12,470 bases of DNA from Coemansia sp. RSA 1804 (lineage: Eukaryota; Kickxellomycota; Kickxellomycetes; Kickxellales; Kickxellaceae), in NCBI GenBank assembly GCA_027578815.1, contig JANBTH010000707.1:1-12470 (forward strand). Reading direction: 5' to 3'. How positions within the stretch are numbered: the first letter of the stretch is position 1; each line of letters begins with the position of its first letter. The position numbers were made by a program, and so were the translations under genes. The notes under the pieces are model-generated. The model was not told the origin of the DNA. It did no database searches and saw only the letters and a list, made by a program, of their open reading frames with translations. This document shows positions 1 to 6,978 of the stretch, piece after piece.

Positions 1-797
1 CACATCACGCGTGCCCAAGAGCAGGAAAGATGGGGACCTTCATTTCAGCGGACGCGCATGCATATACCATAAAAAGATTACGTGATCAATCTGGATCACG
101 AAGCGCAGAGCGTTTGCATTGTGTATGGCCGTCGTTATCGCATTTAATGTAGCAGTGGATGCGTTAAGTGGAAATATCGTGTGCGCTGCGTATGCTGTGA
201 GAGACAAGGTGTCTCAGCGGGTTGGCTAGTTGTTGGTTTCACATCGTGAAAGACAGGACGTGAGAGAAAAAACACAGAATAACAATAGCATATTTAGCAT
301 ATACAGCGGTCATGTCAGATATACGTTAGCATCTAGTCAGCTTTCAGTAGTATACAAGAAGTTATTTATTCCGTGAAATAAACGGGGGGACGGGAGTCCC
401 ACTTCAAAATTCTTACAATCTACAAAGTTAGCATCTCAAAGAGGGCTTGTAATGTAAGTTGATACATGCTGTTAAATAAAAGACTCAACAACCATGCCAG
501 CACATACCAAACGCCTGCAAATATGCTCTTCTGTTTCTGTCTTGTGGATTTCCATGAAACAGCACAGCGCCTTGTGATCTTATGTGCACACAGATCACCA
601 TAGAGTTTATAATCATGCAACTCCCAGAAAATGAAGGACCTCCAACTCTTTCCGTTTCTCATGTAGCTGTAACCTTCCTTTATTTTTTGTATTCCTCTAT
701 TTCCTCTATTGTATTTTCAGTCTGGCTTTGTCTAGTCCCTTTCACCAACGCACAACACTTCTTCTTTATATCCTTACATTCCGACACTGCGCAGAAA
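1..797. other. Non-coding region upstream of the RhoGAP gene
   Basis: No recognisable gene is seen here. The short open stretches on either strand have no familiar motifs. There are AATAAA hexamers on the + strand at 377-382 and 475-480 and one on the - strand at 365-370, so 3' ends of an unseen upstream gene could lie here. From about 675 to 797 the + strand is strongly CT-rich, the pattern also seen just before the other starts in this window, and it probably holds the core promoter or leader of the RhoGAP gene. A consensus 5' splice donor GTAAGT (454-459) and a pyrimidine-rich tract ending in TTTTCAG (714-720) could bound a 267-nt leader intron, which is inference only. Confidence 0.6.
81..100. 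repeat. Perfect 7-bp inverted repeat with 6-bp spacer
   Basis: CGTGATC at 81-87 is followed after AATCTG by its exact reverse complement GATCACG at 94-100. It could be a protein-binding site or chance. The first 11 bases recur at 11941-11951, but several 11-mer matches are expected by chance in a window this size. No function is assigned. Confidence 0.4.
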
Positions 798-2732
798 ATG
801 AATCCGCAGAATGGCTTTGCCGACTTTGCCAAAAAGCTCAATCAATTTGGCAATCAGCTAGGTGATAACATTAAGCGCGTGTTTAATGAAGGGCAAGGTC
901 CAACCCGTCTAGTATCCTCTTCGGACGACGTGCTTGGGCTTGATGCGGAGGCCTTCAGAGAGGCGACTATTGAGGGTAACGATGGCGGCGAGCTTGCCAC
1001 ATACGTGAACGAAAAGCTTGTGTACGAGGCGGGTGTTGACTATGAAAGCCGGCCCATGCTGGTTTTTGCAGCCTGTCGCATGCTCAACCCGGATGTTGTT
1101 GACTATGACAGGCTGCTGAACTTGATACTGTTTCGCCTAGACGACTTTGTCGAAAGCGACTATACGGTGGTTCTACTGGCGGCAAGCCCAAGATACAAAC
1201 CAAACATAAAGTGGCTGTATACGGCGTACCGCAGACTTGGACGCAAGTACAAGAAGAACCTCAAGGCGCTGTATATTGTCCATCCTTCAAAGTGGGTACA
1301 GATTCTAATGTCAGCTATGAATGCCGTGCTAAGCCCAAAGTTTGCCAAAAAGGTTCAATGGATTGACACTTTATCAGAGCTTGCGCGTCGGGTTCCTATT
1401 GACCAGATAAATATTCCTCCGGAGGTGTACCAGTTCAATGCGACAAAGGAGACTGAGATCAAGATCCCATCTCACGGCGGACTATCAAACAGATTCTTTG
1501 GAGTTCCGCTGGAAAGACTGATGGGCGCTCATGGCGAACTTGGTCTGCCTGCACCAGTGGCTGATGCGTTGGATTATCTTTACACAAACGCACTGCAAGT
1601 TCAAGACCTATTCAGGCGTTCGCCTCCTTCTGCCACGCTGCAAAAGGTTCGCAGCCAGTACGAAGTTGAGGGCCACATCTCCATTACATATGCTGTTTGG
1701 GGCGAACATGTGGCAGCGGCCATCCTTAAAACGTGGTGCAGAGAGCTACCTCATCCCATTATTCCGTCGCACTACTACGAGCTTATCCGTGAGATTCCCG
1801 GCCCAGAAAAGCAGCCAGAACAGGCTGCTATTTACGTACGGGATGTAGTGCTTCCGGCGCTTTCCGACCCGCCATGCGTAGCACTGCTGCTGGCCGCTCT
1901 GTTCGGACTATTGCGTGCGGTTGCAGATCACTCGCATGTAAACAACATGACGTCGGCGAAGCTTGCGGCAGCCTGGGCACCGAACTTTGTGCGCTCATCG
2001 CAGCCGGATGTCGACATCTCAATGTGTTCAGTAACCAGGTTTTCCGAAGCGCCCGTCGGTGTCGTTCGTCGTGGTGAGAGGAATGTACGTGGGGACTCTG
2101 ACAGTGCTGGCGGATACGACAGCGTAGTTAACGACGAGGACGACGAGGACGATGATAACGATTACAGCGATCGCAACAGTAACGACGATCACGACAGAAA
2201 CGAGGTGGATGTTAATGAGCAAGCCAACGAGAACCGACCCAATGTGGCGACACTAACCAGGGTGATGATTGACCAGTACCAGTTAGTCTTTAAGCCGACT
2301 CTCGAAGCGGCAGAGACGCTGACGAGACAGCAGAGCCAAAGACTGGGCGCAGACTCCACCAACCACCCGCCGCCAAAGCCTCCACGCCACACTACATCGG
2401 TGTCGGCATCGCAGATCGCTCAATCAAAGGATGCAGTCGGCGGAGGCGCTGCATTGCCGCCAGCGCTGCCTGCGAGGCATGTGCAGGCAAACGATGATGA
2501 CATTGCAGCACTTGTCGAAGAGCTTGGCAGCGGTGCTGTGCTGAAAGACAGCGACTCGAAAACCAATGCCCCACGGCTACCGGTCACGGCCGAGGATATT
2601 GCCAAGCGCCTCGATGCGGAGCAGAAGGCAGTGGCTCTCAAGGCCAAGCAGGACGACGAGGCAAGGGCAGCCAAAGGCGACGACGGGGAGACAGATGAGA
2701 TTGTTATAGGCGGCTTCTCATATGCGAAATAA
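798..2732 (+). CDS. Rho GTPase-activating protein with BCH/CRAL-TRIO-like and RhoGAP domains (p50RhoGAP/ARHGAP1-like)
   Basis: The product (644 aa) should stimulate GTP hydrolysis by a Rho-family GTPase such as Cdc42 or Rho1, acting in polarity, wall or membrane traffic. Residues about 82-212 resemble the BCH/CRAL-TRIO_2 lipid-binding fold. The RhoGAP domain starts near residue 232 (FFGVPLERL). It carries the arginine finger R273 in LFRRS, the conserved K311 in AAILKTW, and NNMT at 382-385 followed by AWAPNF. An acidic Asp/Asn-rich stretch at about 444-480 separates these from a final helix beginning NVATLTRVMIDQY. The tail has two class II SH3-binding motifs, PPKPPR (525-530) and PALPAR (555-560), and a charged Lys/Asp/Glu-rich end. 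I chose the ATG at 798 because it has A at -3 and begins the soluble protein. The frame stays open back to ATG 582, which has a poor context (C at -3) and would add 72 hydrophobic residues. Domain order is that of animal ARHGAP1 and yeast Ecm25-type proteins. The in vivo GTPase is unknown. Confidence 0.92.
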   Translation: MNPQNGFADFAKKLNQFGNQLGDNIKRVFNEGQGPTRLVSSSDDVLGLDAEAFREATIEGNDGGELATYVNEKLVYEAGVDYESRPMLVFAACRMLNPDVVDYDRLLNLILFRLDDFVESDYTVVLLAASPRYKPNIKWLYTAYRRLGRKYKKNLKALYIVHPSKWVQILMSAMNAVLSPKFAKKVQWIDTLSELARRVPIDQINIPPEVYQFNATKETEIKIPSHGGLSNRFFGVPLERLMGAHGELGLPAPVADALDYLYTNALQVQDLFRRSPPSATLQKVRSQYEVEGHISITYAVWGEHVAAAILKTWCRELPHPIIPSHYYELIREIPGPEKQPEQAAIYVRDVVLPALSDPPCVALLLAALFGLLRAVADHSHVNNMTSAKLAAAWAPNFVRSSQPDVDISMCSVTRFSEAPVGVVRRGERNVRGDSDSAGGYDSVVNDEDDEDDDNDYSDRNSNDDHDRNEVDVNEQANENRPNVATLTRVMIDQYQLVFKPTLEAAETLTRQQSQRLGADSTNHPPPKPPRHTTSVSASQIAQSKDAVGGGAALPPALPARHVQANDDDIAALVEELGSGAVLKDSDSKTNAPRLPVTAEDIAKRLDAEQKAVALKAKQDDEARAAKGDDGETDEIVIGGFSYAK

Positions 2733-3037
2733 CACAATTGCAACCTTTCATTTTTTCTATCTGCAAAGTAAACTTACCCCAATGAATTCCTAAACCTAAT
2801 TACGCGACGGTCATACGCAACGTAAAACACACCGAATCCCGTCATCCAAATAGAGCACTCACCTTCCTCGTAAGATTGTCTGTGCGCAAGTTTGTTTAAA
2901 TGTTCTTTGTCCATCGCAAGATTTTGTTCTAGACACTTGTTTGTAAGCCACCCGCTTTAATCGCATGGTGTCACACGCTTGTATCAAGCTGAATGCACTT
3001 TACCTGTGTCACTTGCCCATCAAAGGAAAGTAGTTCA

Positions 3038-3070
3038 TTCGGGCTGTTTCTCGATCCTTCCTTCGAGTTC
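3038..3070 (+). promoter_or_regulatory. Step-type heat shock element, four phased TTC units
   Basis: TTC triplets start at 3038, 3048, 3058 and 3068, each separated by exactly 7 bases. This is the nTTCn(5)nTTCn(5)nTTCn arrangement described as step-type HSEs for yeast Hsf1. The intervening inverted positions match GAA only weakly (GAT at 3053-3055). The array lies about 30 bp upstream of a TATA box and 158 bp before the HSP104 ATG, so heat-shock factor control of HSP104 is the natural reading. Confidence 0.72.
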
Positions 3071-3100
3071 TCATGGCATATGATTCGATCCATTTCCTGC

Positions 3101-3108
3101 TATAAATT
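3101..3108 (+). promoter_or_regulatory. TATA box of HSP104
   Basis: TATAAATT sits about 30 bp downstream of the TTC array and 120 bp upstream of the HSP104 start. If transcription begins a typical short distance downstream, the leader would be roughly 80-100 nt. A TATA box is common in strongly inducible stress genes. Confidence 0.65.
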
Positions 3109-3183
3109 GGGCTCCGAAACGTGGACGTTCTGGCTGACATCTATCTTTTCTGTTATCCAACATTAAAAGCCCTTTATCAACAT

Positions 3184-3211
3184 CACTACTAAATAGCGTC
3201 ACTAGTAAATA
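3184..3211 (+). repeat. Imperfect tandem repeat in the HSP104 leader
   Basis: CACTACTAAATA (3184-3195) and CACTAGTAAATA (3200-3211) match at 11 of 12 positions with a 16-bp period, in the presumed 5' UTR 16 to 44 nt before the HSP104 ATG. It may be a chance duplication or a leader element. No function is assigned. Confidence 0.4.
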
Positions 3212-3227
3212 CCACGAAAACCACACA

Positions 3228-5906
3228 ATGTCGTTCAACGCCGAAGACTACACGGAGAAGCTGCTTGAGGCTATCAAGGGAGGTATGGAGAAGGCCACGG
3301 AGAATAACAACACAGAAGTGCACCCAGCCCACATGCTGCTTGCGCTGTGGGGCCAGGACGATGGATATCTCAAGCGGATCGTTGACAGGCTTGGGGCGCA
3401 GCCTGTGGAGTTTGAGCGAGCAGTGAATCGCGCAATAGTCAAGCTCCCGGCACAGGAGCCGGCGCCTTCGCAGCCAGGCATGAGCAGAGGCATGTACGAG
3501 ATCTTTACGCAGGCAAAGAAGGAGATGCAGTCGATGGGCGACTCGTTGATTGCAGTTGACACGTTCTTAATGGCGATGTCCTACGAGAGGTCGACATCAG
3601 ATATCCTCAGCGAAGGGGGGATCAGGAGCAAGGACTTTCGCGAGGCAATCAAAAAGCTTCGCGGAACAAAAAAGGTCAACTCGAAGACGGCTGAGGCAAA
3701 CTTTGATGCGCTCAGCAAATACGCGGTTGACATGATCAAGCAGGTGGAGAAGGGTAAGATCGATCCCATTATTGGGCGTGACGACGAAATCCGGCAGGTC
3801 ATCCGAGTGCTATGCCGGCGGAACAAGTCCAACCCGATTCTTGCAGGGCCGCCGGGCACAGGAAAGACAGCGATAGTCGAGGGGCTTGCACAGCGTATTG
3901 TGGAAAACGACGTGCCTCAGACGCTGCACACCAACCTGTTTTCATTGGACATGGGAGCGCTGGTTGCCGGGGCCAAATACAGAGGCGAGTTTGAAGAACG
4001 GCTGAAGGCGGTGCTCAAAGAGGTCACCGAGTGCACAGACGGAGCAATTCTGTTTATCGACGAGATACATCTGGTGCTGGGGGCCGGAAAGTCGGAGGGT
4101 GCAATGGATGCAGCGAATCTGCTGAAGCCGATGCTGGCCCGTGGAGAAATCCGCGTAATCGGTGCCACCACAGACGACGAGTATCAAAAGTATGTTGAAA
4201 AGGACGCGGCATTTGAGCGGCGGTTTCAGAAGATCAACGTCAGCGAGCCATCAGTACAGGACACAGTGTCAATACTGCGCGGACTTAAGGAGCGGTACGA
4301 AAACCACCATGGTGTCAAGGTTCTGGACTCGGCGCTGGTTGCAGCAGCGCAGCTGTCGGACAGATACATCACAAGCCGCAGACTGCCGGATAAGGCGCTG
4401 GATGTGGTTGACGAGGCAATGGCGTGGACACGGGTGCAGCTTGACTCACAGCCAGAGCAGATAGACCAGCTGGAGCGCAGGATTCTCCAGCTGGAGATCG
4501 AACGCACAGCGCTACAGAAGGAAAAGGACGACGTTTCAAAGAAGCGGCTCGAGGCTGTTGGACAGGAGATATCGCAGCTCAAGGACGAGCTTGGCCCGCT
4601 GAAGCTCCGGTACGAGCAGGAGAAAGGCCTGCTGGACCAGATACGCGAGGCAAGCCAGAAGATGGAGGGCCTGCGGCAGAAGGCCGAGGAGGCAACCCGA
4701 CACCAGGATCTGGAAAAGGCAGCGGATCTTAATTTCTACGTTATTCCTGAACTGCAGCAGAAGATCAACGAGCTCAGGAAGAAGCAGGCCAAGCACGAGG
4801 AGATGGTGGCTAGCGGCGAGATCCAGCAGGAGATGCTGAGCTCGGTGGTTGGTCCCGACCAGGTGGCCGAGGTGGTTGCACGGTGGACGGGAATTCCCGT
4901 GCAGAGGCTGACGCAGTCGCAAGTAGAGCGGCTGATGACACTGGCAGCGCGTCTGAAAAAGTCTGTTGTTGGTCAGGACCAAGCGATAGATGCGGTGTCG
5001 GACGCAATTCTGCGGTCGCGTGCGGGGCTGGCACGCAAGACGCAGCCAACTGGGTCGTTTCTGTTTCTCGGACCCACCGGTACAGGGAAGACGGAGTTGG
5101 CCAAGGCGCTTGCTCGCGAGCTGTTCGACAACGAACGCTACATGGTGCGTCTAGACATGTCAGAGTACATGGAGCAGTACTCTGTGTCGCGGATGATCGG
5201 AGCCGCTCCCGGATACGTTGGGTACGAGGAAGGCGGCCAGCTTACAGAGATCGTGCGCAAGCGTCCATACTCGGTGGTTCTCTTTGACGAAATCGAGAAG
5301 GCACATCCAAACGTCCTTAACATTCTGCTGCAAGTGCTTGACGACGGGCGTCTGACTGACGGCCAGGGCCGTGTGGTTGACTTCACTCAGTGTGTCATTA
5401 TCCTGACGTCAAACATTGGACAGGACAAGATCCTGCAGTTCACGTCTGAATCCAACCCGGGTTTGATGGATGGATCAAGCCAGCTCCCTGATGCCGTGCG
5501 CAGAAGCGTCATGGACGATCTCAAGCACACTCTGCGTCCGGAGCTGCTTAACCGGCTCGACGACATTGTTGTGTTCAACCGCCTTGCGTACAGCAGCCTG
5601 CGTGATGTAGTGAGTCTGCAGCTGGCACAGATTGCCTCCCGCCTCGAGGACCGCGACATTGCTCTTGTTATGGATGATGCTGCTGTCAACCACGTTCTTA
5701 AGCAAAGCTACGACCCGCTCTACGGCGCCCGCCCGATCAAGCGCTTCCTGGAGAAGCATCTTGTCACTGCCTTGTCCAAGGAGATAATCCGCGGCACGCT
5801 GCCAGCGCACAGTCTGGTCCACATCACCCATCGGGACGATGCTGGCGAGGATTTTGACTTCCAGGTGGATGAAAAGGGCGGGGATGATCAGGAGATGGCT
5901 GAATAG
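3228..5906 (+). CDS. HSP104: Hsp104/ClpB-family protein disaggregase, cytosolic/nuclear
   Basis: This AAA+ hexamer threads aggregated polypeptides through its pore and works with Hsp70/Hsp40. At 892 aa it is close to yeast Hsp104 (908 aa). In order: Clp N-domain (about 1-150). AAA1 has Walker A GPPGTGKT (207-214), pore-loop Y251, Walker B ILFIDE (274-279) and an Arg finger pair in FERRFQK (R331/R332). A coiled-coil middle domain spans about 410-530. AAA2 has Walker A GPTGTGKT (615-622), the pore loop GYVGY (662-666), Walker B with D687/E688, and sensor-2 GARP (833-836). All catalytic positions look intact. There is no N-terminal targeting sequence, so it is the cytosolic type rather than mitochondrial Hsp78. 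The start ATG has A at -3. The C-terminus ends acidic (DDQEMAE) but lacks the DDLD end of yeast Hsp104. The promoter holds a step-type heat shock element and TATA box. Codons are strongly G/C-ending, as expected for a highly expressed gene. Confidence 0.97.
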   Translation: MSFNAEDYTEKLLEAIKGGMEKATENNNTEVHPAHMLLALWGQDDGYLKRIVDRLGAQPVEFERAVNRAIVKLPAQEPAPSQPGMSRGMYEIFTQAKKEMQSMGDSLIAVDTFLMAMSYERSTSDILSEGGIRSKDFREAIKKLRGTKKVNSKTAEANFDALSKYAVDMIKQVEKGKIDPIIGRDDEIRQVIRVLCRRNKSNPILAGPPGTGKTAIVEGLAQRIVENDVPQTLHTNLFSLDMGALVAGAKYRGEFEERLKAVLKEVTECTDGAILFIDEIHLVLGAGKSEGAMDAANLLKPMLARGEIRVIGATTDDEYQKYVEKDAAFERRFQKINVSEPSVQDTVSILRGLKERYENHHGVKVLDSALVAAAQLSDRYITSRRLPDKALDVVDEAMAWTRVQLDSQPEQIDQLERRILQLEIERTALQKEKDDVSKKRLEAVGQEISQLKDELGPLKLRYEQEKGLLDQIREASQKMEGLRQKAEEATRHQDLEKAADLNFYVIPELQQKINELRKKQAKHEEMVASGEIQQEMLSSVVGPDQVAEVVARWTGIPVQRLTQSQVERLMTLAARLKKSVVGQDQAIDAVSDAILRSRAGLARKTQPTGSFLFLGPTGTGKTELAKALARELFDNERYMVRLDMSEYMEQYSVSRMIGAAPGYVGYEEGGQLTEIVRKRPYSVVLFDEIEKAHPNVLNILLQVLDDGRLTDGQGRVVDFTQCVIILTSNIGQDKILQFTSESNPGLMDGSSQLPDAVRRSVMDDLKHTLRPELLNRLDDIVVFNRLAYSSLRDVVSLQLAQIASRLEDRDIALVMDDAAVNHVLKQSYDPLYGARPIKRFLEKHLVTALSKEIIRGTLPAHSLVHITHRDDAGEDFDFQVDEKGGDDQEMAE

Positions 5907-6101
5907 GCCAGCCCTTATTGTAAACAAAAGGGAAAGAGATGAGGGTTTCTCTCCTTTTCTTCCTTTCTGTTTCTAGTTCTTTTTTTTCTTTTCTTTTCTG
6001 CCTTTGAGCCATCATAGCACTCTTGTTTCATTTTTATTGACAACACCTGCTACTTGTTCACTTTTCTCCCCCGTACACAGTATATAAGCAATAGACCAGA
6101 C
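5907..6101. other. Short intergenic region between HSP104 and DUO1
   Basis: These 195 bp hold the HSP104 3' UTR, a long T/C tract (about 5948-6000), and a second pyrimidine run ending in ACACAG (about 6060-6080) directly followed by TATATAAG (6081-6088). The TATA-like site lies only 21 bp before the DUO1 ATG, too close to place a normal start site upstream of that ATG, so it is probably not the functional TATA. The CAG could instead be the acceptor of a leader intron. Neither point can be settled from sequence. Confidence 0.5.
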
Positions 6102-6585
6102 ATGGATTCCAATGAGATAGCGCATAGAGCCGGCGGCGACAGCAGCAATTCGTATATTTCCGCTGCTGCTGAGAATGATAGCGCGGCAGAAAGACCTGAC
6201 GAGCAAGGCGGAGCAGGTGCTCATGAGGGCACTCCTGAAGATGCCGAGCTTGAAGAGCTCCGACGTGTACGTCGTGCCCTTGGCAAAATGAATCAGGGGC
6301 TGGAGAATGTCCAACACCAGATAAAGTACTTCAACAGCAATGTGTCGCAGACCACGCAGTTGCTGGACATCTGGGTGCGCATTCTTTCGCAAACCGCACA
6401 CAACCACGCGTTTCTGTCCAATGAGGACTGGCAAGGGGGGGGTATTGACAGCGCAAAGCTCAGCGATCTTGCCCGACGCGACTTGGAGCGGCAGCAGGAA
6501 GCCAGCCGTCGGGCCCGCGAGGCAGAGGTACAGAGGACGCGTCAAGAAGCTGAGGCAAAAGAAAGAGAAAGGCAGCGCGCAGAAC

Positions 6586-6620
<35 letters not shown>

Positions 6621-6845
6621 ACCGCTACCGCTACTGCAAACAGCTCTCAATCAAGGCAGCCACTACATACTCGCTCAGGGAGAATCCAAGGGCGTCGGGC
6701 CCAGTCTGGAGGAGGCTATGGGCGCGGTAGATTAGCAACTGTTTCTGCATCCGGTGGCACTGCTCGTGGCGGGCGCGGCAGAGGGCGAGGAAGCTCGATC
6801 CCCCCGCCAACGGCCAGTGGCCGAGAACGTCCGCCACGCCGCTGA
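6102..6845 (+). CDS. DUO1: DASH (Dam1/DASH) complex subunit Duo1
   Basis: Duo1 belongs to the DASH complex, which forms rings on spindle microtubules and couples them to kinetochores. The recognisable core is residues about 48-113: a heptad-like helix from ELEELRRVRRALG, then the family signature QLLDIWVRILSQTAHNHAF and DWQGG, matching the conserved LLD.WI.ILSQT.H and NWQG pattern of fungal Duo1 proteins. A charged coiled coil rich in Arg/Glu/Gln follows (about 120-160), then an 11-residue alanine run encoded by 11 GCT codons, an Ala-Thr stretch, and a basic Arg/Gly-rich tail (about 205-247) ending RPPRR. The ATG at 6102 was chosen because it begins a soluble acidic protein. An upstream in-frame ATG at 6054 lies in the pyrimidine-rich leader and would add 16 unremarkable residues. 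A run of eight G at 6435-6442 falls just after the core, but the frame reads sensibly on both sides. The gene converges on OXP1. Confidence 0.88.
6588..6638 (+). repeat. GCT trinucleotide microsatellite within DUO1
   Basis: Eleven uninterrupted GCT units (6588-6620) encode eleven alanines, followed by a degenerate ACC-GCT continuation encoding Ala-Thr repeats to 6638. The pure repeat creates long open frames of poly-Leu and poly-Ser in other readings, which are shadows. Such perfect triplet runs are expected to vary in length between strains. Confidence 0.95.
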
Positions 6846-6978
6846 AGCATCCGCCCTCACCTTCTGTTGCTGTAGCGGAGCCGAGCTATCCGAGTCTTGA
6901 TGGAAAATAGCGCCTTATCCAGTAGAAATAACAACGCACAATAATATTATTGCTCAACGAAAGCACATAGAAAATAGG
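6846..6978. terminator. Convergent intergenic region with bidirectional polyadenylation-like palindrome
   Basis: DUO1 (+) and OXP1 (-) converge across 133 bp. At 6939-6952 lies a perfect 14-bp palindrome CAATAATATTATTG, which presents AATAAT on both strands and could serve as an A-rich polyadenylation signal for both transcripts. Its role is inferred from position and composition only. Confidence 0.4.

Larger units (their letters stand above)
2733..3227. other. Intergenic region: RhoGAP 3' end and HSP104 promoter
   Basis: These 495 bp hold the 3' UTR of the RhoGAP gene and the promoter and leader of HSP104. Visible elements are a phased TTC array (3038-3070), a second TTC pair at 3084 and 3094, a weaker TTCTAGAC site (2937-2944), and a TATA box at 3101. 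There is an AC-rich leader just before the ATG. No additional gene is seen. Confidence 0.7.

Noticed and set aside
1..155. Possible tail of an upstream gene
   Set aside because: All three + frames are open for short distances from the window edge, but none shows a recognisable motif, so no partial gene is called.
420..662. 80-codon - strand frame upstream of the RhoGAP gene
   Set aside because: No recognisable motif, and it overlaps the probable promoter or leader of the RhoGAP gene.
2010..2200. Possible intron in the RhoGAP gene
   Set aside because: All donor-acceptor pairs I tried shift the frame, and the region has no stop codon, so I kept it as coding and listed the insertion as a finding.
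4536..4982. 148-codon antisense frame opposite the Hsp104 middle domain
   Set aside because: The Leu-rich product is the reverse reading of the CAG/GAG-rich coiled-coil codons.
5475..5927. 150-codon antisense frame over the HSP104 3' end
   Set aside because: Long antisense frames are common opposite codon-biased chaperone genes. Composition is arbitrary and no domain is visible.
6012..6650. 212-codon open frame antisense to DUO1 with a poly-serine run
   Set aside because: The poly-Ser comes from the antisense reading of the GCT microsatellite. The sense frame carries the conserved Duo1 core, and the antisense product has no recognisable domain.
6340..6735. 131-codon + strand frame with poly-leucine
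   Set aside because: It is an alternate frame of the same GCT repeat, entirely within DUO1, with no known motif.
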